From Flavobacterium sp. 140616W15 (GTDB lineage: Bacteria > Bacteroidota > Bacteroidia > Flavobacteriales > Flavobacteriaceae): a stretch of DNA of 64,000 bases. A model generated the notes under the pieces. That model saw only the letters and a list, made by a program, of their open reading frames with translations, searched no databases and was not told where the DNA came from. Shown piece after piece: positions 26,829 through 34,183 of this stretch (its first letter is position 1; each line of letters begins with the position of its first letter). The position numbers were made by a program, and so were the translations under genes. The stretch lies in the NCBI RefSeq assembly GCF_003668995.1, contig NZ_CP033068.1:4092001-4156000 (forward strand), written 5' to 3'.

Positions 26829-27029
26829 TTAATTTTTTTCGTTCTTTTTTTTATCAAAATACAATTTGATAAATACAAGTGCAATTAACAATCGACAGCC
26901 TCTATAAATCCATTTATTGACATCCCAAAAGAATAATTCATGTGTGTCACGTGTATCAAATAATGAATAAAAGAAGCTTATTGAGAATAACAGACTTAAA
27001 ACAAGATAAAAGTTTTTTGATAAGTTCAT
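26829..27029 (-). CDS. 66-residue two-helix membrane protein
   Basis: A small ORF from an ATG with two hydrophobic stretches (LVLSLLFSISFFYSL and GCRLLIALVFIKLYF) separated by a polar loop with DTRDTHELFFWDVNKW. It ends in a lysine-rich tail. The next small membrane gene begins 28 bases later in the same direction. Neither protein belongs to a family I can name. Small paired membrane proteins are common as self-protection genes near bacteriocin-like peptides, which is the most likely but unproven role. Confidence 0.6.
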   Translation of the reverse strand: MNLSKNFYLVLSLLFSISFFYSLFDTRDTHELFFWDVNKWIYRGCRLLIALVFIKLYFDKKKNEKN

Positions 27030-27269
27030 TAAAGATTAATTTTTGGATTGTACGATGTTTTTTGGTTATTTTAAATTTTAATAATGATACACCTCGAATA
27101 TTATTTTATTTCGAGATATAGTTTTGCTAACTAAAGGTGAGATTTCTATCTTAATTTCAGCGAACTACATGAGTAGATTTTTTCTAAAATTTATTGCCAG
27201 TTTTTTATGTCGCAATTTACTTAATATTTTGCTGTTTTTTAGAATATTGAAAGACTTCGTAAGAGGTAA

Positions 27270-27659
27270 TCAATTGGATTCTTTCTTTAATATATTAATT
27301 TTTGATTGAATTTCAAATGAATATATTAAAGACATCTTTTCATAAAACTGATATAATTCAAGTACTTTTTTAGATTGTTGTAATCGTATTGATGTATCTT
27401 TCTCGAGTGAAAATCTAAAAAATAATAAATCTGCAAAATCTTTAATATTATCCAAATTTGTGCTTCCAATTATTTCTAATATTTCAGAAGATTCTTTTTC
27501 TAAAAGGGATTGTGTAGAATGATTAAAAGTTTTTAAGTTGAATTCATCTATATAGTCAACAATATTTTCTATTTCTGATGGTTTTTGCTTTGTCAATGCC
27601 ATTAAAAAGTCTGAAAATTTCTTAATGTTTCTGAGAATTAAGTCTTTATTCGTTTGCAT
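27270..27659 (-). CDS. 129-residue helical protein of unknown function
   Basis: A soluble, acidic and almost entirely helical protein. It contains IENIVDYIDEFNLKTF, LDNIKDFADLLFFR and a C-terminal helix with QSKKVLELYQFYEKMS. No membrane segment, signal or metal site is seen. The pattern of short helices with a loose TPR-like repeat suggests protein binding. It lies between the second CPBP gene (about 50 bases upstream) and the small membrane genes, all on the minus strand. I recall similar short proteins in flavobacterial GG-peptide loci, but cannot name a family. Confidence 0.65.
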   Translation of the reverse strand: MQTNKDLILRNIKKFSDFLMALTKQKPSEIENIVDYIDEFNLKTFNHSTQSLLEKESSEILEIIGSTNLDNIKDFADLLFFRFSLEKDTSIRLQQSKKVLELYQFYEKMSLIYSFEIQSKINILKKESN

Positions 27660-27712
27660 TATGTGTTTTTATAATTAAGATATTTCTTGTATCGGTAAAA
27701 ATGAATTCATTT

Positions 27713-28419
27713 TTAGGTCTTCAAAAGATAAAATAGAGTAATTGGCAAATTATATAAAAAATGTAAAAGGAAACCCCAAATAAAACCATTTTTCATTCTA
27801 ATATATGCTGTGAAAAAGGATAATGCTATTTGTGGTAAGACAAATATAGGAGTAAGATACAGTAAATTTGAAGGTACAATTTTATAAAAATTAACAATGT
27901 GTATCAGTCCAAATGATATCGTAAGCAGGTAAAAAAAAGTTTTAAAATATTTCTTATTTATAGCCTCCATTAATGAATCTTTGACGCATATATAAAAAAG
28001 ATATTTATAAAAATGATGGGTACTATTTTTATCCAAGTACAAAAGCTGTAGATGTTAATGTTAACTATTTTATCACCAATAAAGTAAATAGATAAAAAAG
28101 ATAACGATAAAACAATATTCCTCTTTTTTAATTTTAGTGGTAATCTAAAGATTATTTCTTCCATAAAAGGTTCTGAAAAAAGAATAAAGAAGACAGGTAA
28201 TTTATTGAAATTTATCTCTTGTAGTTTTTTAATTTCTTTAAAGAAGGAAAATTTAGATTTTTGAAAAATAATTAAATCTATAAAATTTATTAAAAATGCG
28301 ATAAGGAAAATTAAAAGCATCATTTTCAGATAGATTATAAACAATTCCTTTATTTTAAAAACAAAGGAATTGTTATTCTCTAAATTAATTTCCGGATTAT
28401 TTAAAAAAGAGTTGTTCAA
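27713..28419 (-). CDS. second CPBP intramembrane protease (frame broken by 1 base)
   Basis: Two overlapping frames form one protein. The first (from 28419) has PFMEEIIFRLPLK with the EExxxR motif. The second (to 27713) has SFGLIHI and LLHFLYN, the FxxxH and HxxxN motifs. One extra base in the six-base A run near 27994-27999 (T on the coding strand) gives one 235-residue protein, INIFFYICVKDS at the join, paralogous to the intact CPBP protein at 21180-21845. Alone, neither half could be active. A homopolymer error is the likely cause. The role may be peptide processing or immunity. Confidence 0.78.
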
Positions 28420-28427
28420 AATTTAAA

Positions 28428-28577
28428 TTATAAAGCAACTAAAAATGCATAAATTCCGTATGCAGCGAAAAAAGCTCCAACTGCCTTTCCTGCACTATGT
28501 CAGATATTATTAGTTTGATTATTTCCAGCTTCAATAATTTTAATATCACCCTTTAAATAGAAATAATTAAACAGTGC
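28428..28577 (-). pseudogene. remnant of a small peptide gene broken by a stop codon
   Basis: The frame reads ALFNYFYLKGDIKIIEAGNN, QTNNI, a TGA at 28500-28502, then HSAGKAVGAFFAAYGIYAF and LVAL to a stop at 28428. The part after the stop is Gly/Ala-rich, like the core of a class II bacteriocin-type peptide. A TGG (Trp) changed to TGA would explain the break. There is no start codon in frame after the previous stop. It is probably a decayed precursor or immunity gene. Confidence 0.4.
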
Positions 28578-28712
28578 TTATCCTCCAAACTCTTTTTTCC
28601 AAGCTTTTAAAATGCCACAAAAATCCCATATCTTTTTTTGATATTTTGTTGCCAAAAATATCAAAACAAAAACATCAAATAATAAAAACAATAATATTAT
28701 GTATAAACTCAT
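28578..28712 (-). CDS. 44-residue one-helix peptide ORF
   Basis: A short ORF from an ATG at 28712: a long hydrophobic start (MSLYIILLFLLFDVFVLIFL) followed by ATKYQKKIWDFCGILKAWKK and EFGG. It would sit in the membrane with a basic tail in the cytoplasm. It is located about 70 bases downstream of the GG-leader peptide gene and runs into the broken remnant in the same frame. No homologue is recognised. It could be a small immunity protein. Confidence 0.4.
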   Translation of the reverse strand: MSLYIILLFLLFDVFVLIFLATKYQKKIWDFCGILKAWKKEFGG

Positions 28713-28780
28713 AATTATAGATGTGATAAAACAGCTACAAATTTATTTTATTAAATTTGTAGCTGTTAAGTTAATTAGTA

Positions 28781-28930
28781 TTATGCATAGGTTGATGAAC
28801 CTCCGAAATCATACATACTCATAATGTTAATTCTCCCAGCTCCAACCCACCATGGCCCAAAGAAGCCACCTTCAACTTCTTGTACTTCCTGAGCATTAAG
28901 CTCAACTAAATTCAAATTTTCTAAATTCAT
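28781..28930 (-). CDS. double-glycine leader precursor peptide (bacteriocin- or signal-like)
   Basis: A 49-residue ORF. Residues 1-22 are a classic leader, MNLENLNLVELNAQEVQEVE plus GG, with the leucine, valine and acidic pattern recognised by C39 exporters. Cutting after Gly22 would release a 27-residue peptide beginning FFGPWWVGAG and ending SSTYA. The product has a Trp pair and no cysteine, so no disulfide or lanthionine bridge is possible. The exporter with a matching protease is on the same strand at 22496-24646. A 16-base palindrome lies 45 bases upstream. The gene is too short for common gene finders. It could be an antibacterial peptide or a pheromone. Confidence 0.85.
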   Translation of the reverse strand: MNLENLNLVELNAQEVQEVEGGFFGPWWVGAGRINIMSMYDFGGSSTYA

Positions 28931-29201
28931 GATTTGTTGTTTTTAAAGTTAAACATTTTTTGTTTGTGACAAATAATTTCTCGAGAAATTTAGTGTGACT
29001 TTTTTTACATTCTTTATTCCAGCAGCTGTAAATTCCATTTGCTTTGTTTTTTTAAGGATTAGAAATTAGTTTTATCAATACCCTGTGCTCTGTTTTTTAT
29101 AGGGTTACATAACAGCTGTATTATTCCCTCACAATTGGCCAAATTGTAATTTTTGAAAAAGAGTGGATTTCAGGTAACGTCTTAACTAAAAAACAATCTC
29201 G
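28931..29201. other. leader region upstream of the GG peptide
   Basis: No convincing gene. It contains the 16-base palindrome at 28975-28990. Together with the repeat at 29202-29291 this is the divergent control region between the GG-peptide gene (minus) and the regulator gene (plus). Confidence 0.5.
28975..28990. promoter_or_regulatory. perfect 16-bp palindrome upstream of the GG-peptide gene
   Basis: AATTTCTCGAGAAATT is a perfect palindrome 45 bases before the peptide ATG. The position and symmetry suit an operator for a dimeric regulator. Confidence 0.45.
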
Positions 29202-29291
29202 TTTTCTTTTGTCAAAACTATGACAAACAACGTATTGAAAACAAATAGTCGTTATCGGGATTCGGGAATCCCGATACTGTTTTCGGGAATT
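29202..29291 (+). repeat. 90-bp direct repeat, copy 2, with perfect inverted repeat
   Basis: About 80 of 90 bases match copy 1 at 25834-25923. The core contains CGGGATTC-GG-GAATCCCG, a perfect 8+2+8 inverted repeat (29256-29273). It lies 121 bases before the regulator ATG and 272 bases upstream of the GG-peptide gene on the other strand. It is a candidate operator shared with the exporter operon. Confidence 0.8.
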
Positions 29292-29412
29292 TTAGATTAA
29301 AAAATAGTTTAAATAATTGGTAATGAGCATGTTGTGTCATATGCGTTAAATTTAGTTTTTATTGGCTAAATCGTACAAGTTTATTGTTTCTTTGTAAGAA
29401 AACTAAATAGTA

Positions 29413-31134
29413 ATGATATGCTTTATTAAAAACAGAACGGTTTTATTGCTTTTATTGCCAATAATTTGCTTGGGACAAACTCAAAAAAAGGACTATACAA
29501 AACTTTCTTATGATGAGTTGCATGATCTTTATTTTGATAATGAGAAAGATCAGACGAAGCAACTAGAATACGCTCAAGCTTATTTGGCGAAGGCTAATAG
29601 GGAAAATATTGCTATAAGAAAGGCTAAAGCCAATTATCAATTTGCACTTTTATATTATAAAACCGACATCAATAAAGCGATCACATATCTGGATAGTGTA
29701 ATTAAATATTCTCAAAATACGGGTCATAAATTTTTTCCTGCTGCGGCTTATTGCGAAAAAGCGGATTTTCTTAAAAAGCAATTTAAGTTTAAAGAAGCTA
29801 TGGCTAATTACAATATGGCAGAGAAGATTGCGCTTAAAACAAATATTGATTACTATTATGTGGTGCGGGAATATATTGGAATAACTAAATCCGAAGACTT
29901 AGGTGATTATAATGGAGCATTAGATATTTATAAAGAATGCTATCGGTATTATAAAAGTAAAGATTTAAGAAATCCGAAGCTTTCTAGGGATTATCAAAGT
30001 GTTATTTTCGGGTTAGCAGATTGCTATAAATCGTTGCAAAATAGGGATTCAACTACTTTTTATAATAAATTGGGGTTTAGAGAGTCTCAAATAACCAAAA
30101 ATGAAGAATATCAATTTTTATTTGTTTTAAATGAGGGAGCAAACCAAATAGAAGGAAAGAATTATAAAATAGGATTAGATAGTATTAATAAAGCGTTACC
30201 CAAGATGATTGAATATAATAATGTTGGCAATGTATTAGCGGCTTATTATTTTTTAGGGAAAGCCTTTGATGGTTTGGGTAAAAAAGAAATTGCTGCTGAA
30301 AATTTTATCAAAGTAGACTCTATTTATAAAGTAACAAAAGAAATAAGTACCGAATTTATAGATGGGTACCCGTATTTGATTACCTATTATAAAAACTTAG
30401 GAGATAAAGAAAATCAATTAAAGTACATAACTGCCTATATGACCATAGACAGTACTTTACAGAAAAATTATAAAGAATTAAATAAGTTGGTACATAAAGA
30501 ATACGATATCCCACGTTTAATTTCTGATAAAGAAAAACTTATTGCTTCTTTAAATACTGATAAAAGAGTAACCTATTGGGTGTTGGGGGTTTTATTTTTA
30601 ACAACAATAGGGGTAGGAGGTTTTGGAGTCTATCAGTATCAACTTAAAAAGAAATATCGTTCGCGATTTGAAAAAATAATAGAGGAAACATCCATAATAG
30701 GAGATAAGGAAATTGAGGTAAATAAGGAAAAAGAAAATAAAATTGCTACGACTAAAATTGAACCTATTGGTATAGCTGAAGAATTGGTAAATCAGATTTT
30801 AGAAAAGCTTGATGAATTCGAAAACAAGAAGGGATACTTAGAATCGAATATTACAGTACAAATGTTATCTACGACATTTGAGACGAATAGCAAGTATGTT
30901 TCTAAAATAGTGAATGTATATAAAGGAAAAACAGTTACTCAATATATAAACGATTTAAGAATTGAATATACAGTTGTACAATTGCAAGAAAATAAAATGT
31001 TAAGAAAATACACCATTCAGGCACTTGCTCTGGAATTTGGTTTTAATAATGCAGAATCATTTTCAGCTGCTTTTTATAAAAAAACAGGAATCAAACCAAC
31101 TTATTTTATTAAAGAATTAGACACAGTGATATAA
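29413..31134 (+). CDS. membrane-anchored TPR / AraC-type transcriptional regulator
   Basis: A 573-residue one-component regulator. A signal peptide (about residues 1-21, ending ICLGQ) and about 340 residues of tetratricopeptide repeats place the sensor part outside the inner membrane. One membrane helix follows at about 381-403 (WVLGVLFLTTIGVGG), then a charged linker and a C-terminal AraC-type helix-turn-helix with ALALEFGFNNAESFSAAFYK. Related flavobacterial proteins link outside signals to gene control. It lies between two peptide precursor genes and next to the palindromic repeats, so it may sense an exported peptide and bind them; this is inference. Confidence 0.85.
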   Translation: MICFIKNRTVLLLLLPIICLGQTQKKDYTKLSYDELHDLYFDNEKDQTKQLEYAQAYLAKANRENIAIRKAKANYQFALLYYKTDINKAITYLDSVIKYSQNTGHKFFPAAAYCEKADFLKKQFKFKEAMANYNMAEKIALKTNIDYYYVVREYIGITKSEDLGDYNGALDIYKECYRYYKSKDLRNPKLSRDYQSVIFGLADCYKSLQNRDSTTFYNKLGFRESQITKNEEYQFLFVLNEGANQIEGKNYKIGLDSINKALPKMIEYNNVGNVLAAYYFLGKAFDGLGKKEIAAENFIKVDSIYKVTKEISTEFIDGYPYLITYYKNLGDKENQLKYITAYMTIDSTLQKNYKELNKLVHKEYDIPRLISDKEKLIASLNTDKRVTYWVLGVLFLTTIGVGGFGVYQYQLKKKYRSRFEKIIEETSIIGDKEIEVNKEKENKIATTKIEPIGIAEELVNQILEKLDEFENKKGYLESNITVQMLSTTFETNSKYVSKIVNVYKGKTVTQYINDLRIEYTVVQLQENKMLRKYTIQALALEFGFNNAESFSAAFYKKTGIKPTYFIKELDTVI

Positions 31135-31177
31135 CACTAAGTATCTTATGTTTAGATTCTTAAACGAATAGAATAAC

Positions 31178-31199
31178 TCGACATTCAGGAATTCCGATA
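31178..31199 (+). promoter_or_regulatory. third copy of the palindromic core
   Basis: This 22-base site matches the core of repeat copy 2 at 18 of 22 positions (ATTCAGGAATTCCGATA against ATTCGGGAATCCCGATA). The rest of the 90-base repeat is absent. It ends 42 bases before the promoter box of the peptide-protease genes. Confidence 0.5.
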
Positions 31200-31240
31200 A
31201 GCATTATATGTTATTTAGGGAGTCTGAGAAGGAGGTATAC

Positions 31241-31248
31241 TATATTTG
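31241..31248 (+). promoter_or_regulatory. promoter -7 box of the second peptide gene
   Basis: TATATTTG is an exact TAnnTTTG match, 31 bases before the ATG at 31280. It shows that the longer frame from 31208 is not the real start. Confidence 0.55.
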
Positions 31249-31279
31249 TAAGTATAATAATAAATTAAAATTTATAGAT

Positions 31280-31438
31280 ATGAAAACGAAAAAAGAAAAA
31301 AAAGAAGCTAATAAATTTGAAATTGCAAAATTTGAAAACATACATTTAATTAAAGGTGGGGGAATACCTGTTCCAAAAGATGAGCCAGCTGAAGTTACTA
31401 ATACAAATAAAGGCGGGTCGGGTAACAATTGCGCCTAA
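31280..31438 (+). CDS. GG-type RiPP-like precursor peptide
   Basis: A 52-residue precursor. The leader has the lysine-rich start MKTKKEKKEANKFEIAKFEN and the ending IHLIKGG, a pattern seen in Bacteroidota ribosomal natural-product precursors, where KFxIAKxxNxxxIKGG precedes the core. The core after the double glycine would be GIPVPKDEPAEVTNTNKGGS plus GNNCA, with one cysteine and several threonines. A subtilisin-like lipoprotein follows 55 bases later, a common pairing for leader removal. No modifying enzyme (dehydratase, radical SAM or ATP-grasp) is found beside it, so whether it is modified is open. Confidence 0.78.
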   Translation: MKTKKEKKEANKFEIAKFENIHLIKGGGIPVPKDEPAEVTNTNKGGSGNNCA

Positions 31439-31493
31439 ATATAGGTTTAGTGTAAAATTCAAATATATGTATATTGAAAATATTATAAAAAAC

Positions 31494-33196
31494 ATGAAAT
31501 CATTTAATGTAATTCTTTTTTTTTCTTTTTAATAAGTTGTAAAACGATAAAAGAAACGAATACTCCAGTAACAAAATTAATTTTCAAAAAAGAACTTAGC
31601 CCATTGGAGTTACAGACTTGGTACCAAAAAGATTATCAAGAAGATTCGATACCAGGAATTTCATTGGACAAATGGTATCGTTTAAATAAAAAAAAGCCCA
31701 AAAGTAAAAACATTATTGTTGCAGTAATAGATACTCAAATTGATATAAATCATGAAGATTTGCAAGGGCAATTCTGGACAAACGAGAAAGAAATTCCAAA
31801 CAATGGGATTGATGATGATGATAACGGTTATATAGACGATATTAATGGATGGAGCTATACGGGAACCAAAAATGGAGGTTATGTAGTATGGAGTAACTAT
31901 GAATATGTTCGTATTGTAAGAGATTGGGGGCCATTGTTTGCAGGTAAAACCGACTCACAAATTGATGCTCAGGATTTGTACAAGTACAAAGAATACCATA
32001 GAGCGTTAAAGGAGTTGGAAGATAAGAACAAGTATTATAAAAACTGGTTTAAATCATTGAATCATAATGTTGCTATTTATCCATTGGTAAAAGATACTTT
32101 AAAATTTTTTTTCCCTAAAGAGGATTATTCATACAAACAACTAGATAGTTTGTACAAAAAATATAAAATAAACGACAAAAGATACAAACAAAGACGTGAT
32201 GATAATGATAAAGATTTAGGGGCTTTAATATCTTATATGATGGTTAATTTGGAGGTTAATGAAAAAACCTTTGAAGAAGTGCGAGATATGCAGACACAGT
32301 TGGATTCGATTGTGAATAAAAAATTAAATATTGAATACAATGAGCGTCTTTTGATAGGGGATAACCCAAATGTTTTAGAAAAAGGGTATGGTAATAACAA
32401 TGTGAGTAATAATAAAGAAGGACATAGACCTATTAAGAATCATTGTACTAAGGTGGCTGGAGTTATTGCAGCCAATAGACAAAATGATATTGGGATAAAA
32501 GGAATCGTACAAGATGTAAAAATTATGCCCTTGAATATTTTACCAAAAGGAGATGAACATGATAAAGATATTACGATGGCTATACGTTATGCAGTCGATA
32601 ACGGTGCAAAAGTTATTAATATGTCTTTTGCTAAAGAATTTTCATTACATAAAGAATGGGTTACAGAAGCGTTTAAATATGCTGAAGAGCATAATGTGCT
32701 TTTAGTTCATTGTGCAGCGAATGAAGGGCTTGACGTGGATAAAAACCCGTTTTATCCGAGTGATAATGATTTTGAAGATTATAAAGAGATCAGTGTAAAT
32801 TTCATTAACGTAGGATCTGTTACTCATAATTTGGATAGTACATTTGTGTCTGATTTTTCTAATTTTGGAAAACAAAATGTCGATTTGTTTGCACCGGGAG
32901 ACGAAATTTATTCTACATCACCTGGAAATAAATATGTTTTCGATTCAGGAACTTCACTAGCGGCGCCAATGGTTTCTGGAACTGCAGCACTTATTTGGTT
33001 GTATTATCCAAAACTCACAGTTCAGGAAGTGAAGCAAATTATTTTAGATTCAGGAACGGCTTATAATCTTGAGGTTATTGTTCCAGGAACGAAAGATAAA
33101 AAAGCTCTTTTTTCGGAATTATCTAAATCAGGTAAAGTATTAAATGTTTTTGATGCCATGCAACTAGCAGAAAAAGTGAGTAAAAAGAAATTATAG
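31494..33196 (+). CDS. subtilisin-like (S8) serine peptidase lipoprotein (frame broken by 1 base)
   Basis: The ATG at 31494 starts MKSFNVILFFSF, then the frame fails in the T runs 31516-31530. One extra T gives a lipoprotein signal ending FLISC and a continuous 567-residue protein. The main frame holds the catalytic aspartate in AVIDTQID, the histidine in KNHCTKVAGVIAA (normally HGTHVAG), and the serine in SGTSLAAPMVSG. An insert of about 180 residues with charged helices separates the Asp and His parts. It would be tethered outside the inner membrane and probably processes the peptide encoded just upstream. The break is probably a base-calling error. Confidence 0.85.
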
Positions 33197-33201
33197 TGTT
33201 T

Positions 33202-33640
33202 ATGAAATACCAGAATGTTTATTTTAAAAAATCAACATCAAAAACAAAAAATCAATTTCGGAGTAATTATGACTTTATAATAGAGAAAAAAATACAAGAG
33301 TGTATTTTTTCTCCTTTTGATTCCAATTCGGACAATATTCTAGTTAAATTTTTGATAGTGATTGAGCTTTTAAAAATGAAGCAATTAATATAGTTTCTTT
33401 TGTGAATAGTAGTGTTATCGATTTCTTTATCCAGTTTTTTAATGAGTCACATACATATGATGGTAAACAGGCAATATTCATCAAAACAAAGGATGTATGA
33501 ACTACTAATTTACGATCATTTATATCGGTATTATAAAACAATAGCTTATCGACAATCAGCTCCAATTGAATTTTGATTACAGTACTCCTAAGTATTAATC
33601 GGTTTTTTTGATTAATTTTGGCTTCTATTTTTATAGTACT
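33202..33640 (+). pseudogene. possible decayed gene after the S8 peptidase
   Basis: An ATG six bases after the peptidase stop opens MKYQNVYFKKSTSKTKNQF and runs about 64 codons. Coding-like text continues one frame over with FKNEAINIVSFVNSSVIDFF and again in a third frame with LLIYDHLYRYYKTIAYRQS. One missing base could explain the first break, but the second needs another change. No family is recognised. It may be the remains of a peptide-modifying or immunity gene. Confidence 0.35.
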
Positions 33641-34084
33641 ATGCAATTTATAATCAAAGAACTTACTACAATTGCCGAAATGGTTGCTCAAATTGAGACC
33701 ATGCAGTATTTATATCCTAATTTAGGTTTGGATAAATACGAACAATATCTTTCGGAGATGGTTCCTCATAATTACACTCAAATTGCTGTTTTTGAAAATG
33801 ATACTTGTTTAGGAATCACAGGTTGCTGGTCATCTACAAAATTGTGGTCGGGAAAATATCTTGAGATTGATAATTTTGTTGTGCATCCGGAACATCGTTC
33901 AAAAGGGATCGGGAAATTATTGACAGATTATGTTGAGAAAAAAGCACTCGATTTAGGGTGTTCTAATATTGTTTTAGATGCTTTTACTTCTAATTTTGCA
34001 GCACATCGTTTTTATTATAATCAAGGATATGGACCAAAGGGGTTTCATTTTGTGAAAATCCTAGATGAAAATAAGTTGACTTAA
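33641..34084 (+). CDS. GNAT family N-acetyltransferase
   Basis: A 147-residue acetyl-CoA-dependent transferase. The ATG at 33641 (MQFIIKELTTIAEM) is preferred over an upstream frame start at 33608. The acetyl-CoA-binding segment is VVHPEHRSKGIGKLLTDYV, and the last strand is followed by AAHRFYYNQGYGPKGFHFV. This is the normal GNAT layout and length. It is a single gene in the plus direction with no operon partner. The acceptor substrate cannot be told from sequence. Confidence 0.9.
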   Translation: MQFIIKELTTIAEMVAQIETMQYLYPNLGLDKYEQYLSEMVPHNYTQIAVFENDTCLGITGCWSSTKLWSGKYLEIDNFVVHPEHRSKGIGKLLTDYVEKKALDLGCSNIVLDAFTSNFAAHRFYYNQGYGPKGFHFVKILDENKLT

Positions 34085-34147
34085 TATAAAAGAGCATAAC
34101 ATTTTCTTAATGAATCAACAAAAACGATATTAAACAAAAGAATTGGT

Positions 34148-34155
34148 TATTTTTG
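34148..34155 (+). promoter_or_regulatory. promoter -7 box of the flippase gene
   Basis: TATTTTTG matches TAnnTTTG and lies 29 bases before the TTG start of the flippase gene. Confidence 0.4.
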
Positions 34156-34183
34156 TTTTATAAATTTTATCACTACAATTATT

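Noticed and set aside
27030..27269. Coding-like minus-strand text (FAEIKIEISPLVSKTISRNK) and an opposing 61-residue plus-strand ORF
   Set aside because: The minus frame has an internal TAG and no good start. The plus ORF is its antisense shadow and runs into a minus-strand gene.
28949..29038. A 29-residue ORF (MEFTAAGIKN...) upstream of the GG peptide
   Set aside because: No leader or motif, and it covers the palindrome in a probable control region.
25834..29291. The 90-bp direct repeats as ends of a mobile element
   Set aside because: There is no transposase or integrase between them and no target duplication. Their places upstream of genes fit control sites or dispersed repeats better.
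31208..31279. Longer start for the second peptide gene
   Set aside because: A TAnnTTTG promoter box at 31241 lies inside it, and the leader pattern begins at 31280.
33344..33691. Minus-strand ORF of 115 residues
   Set aside because: It overlaps the start of the clear GNAT gene and has no recognisable sequence.
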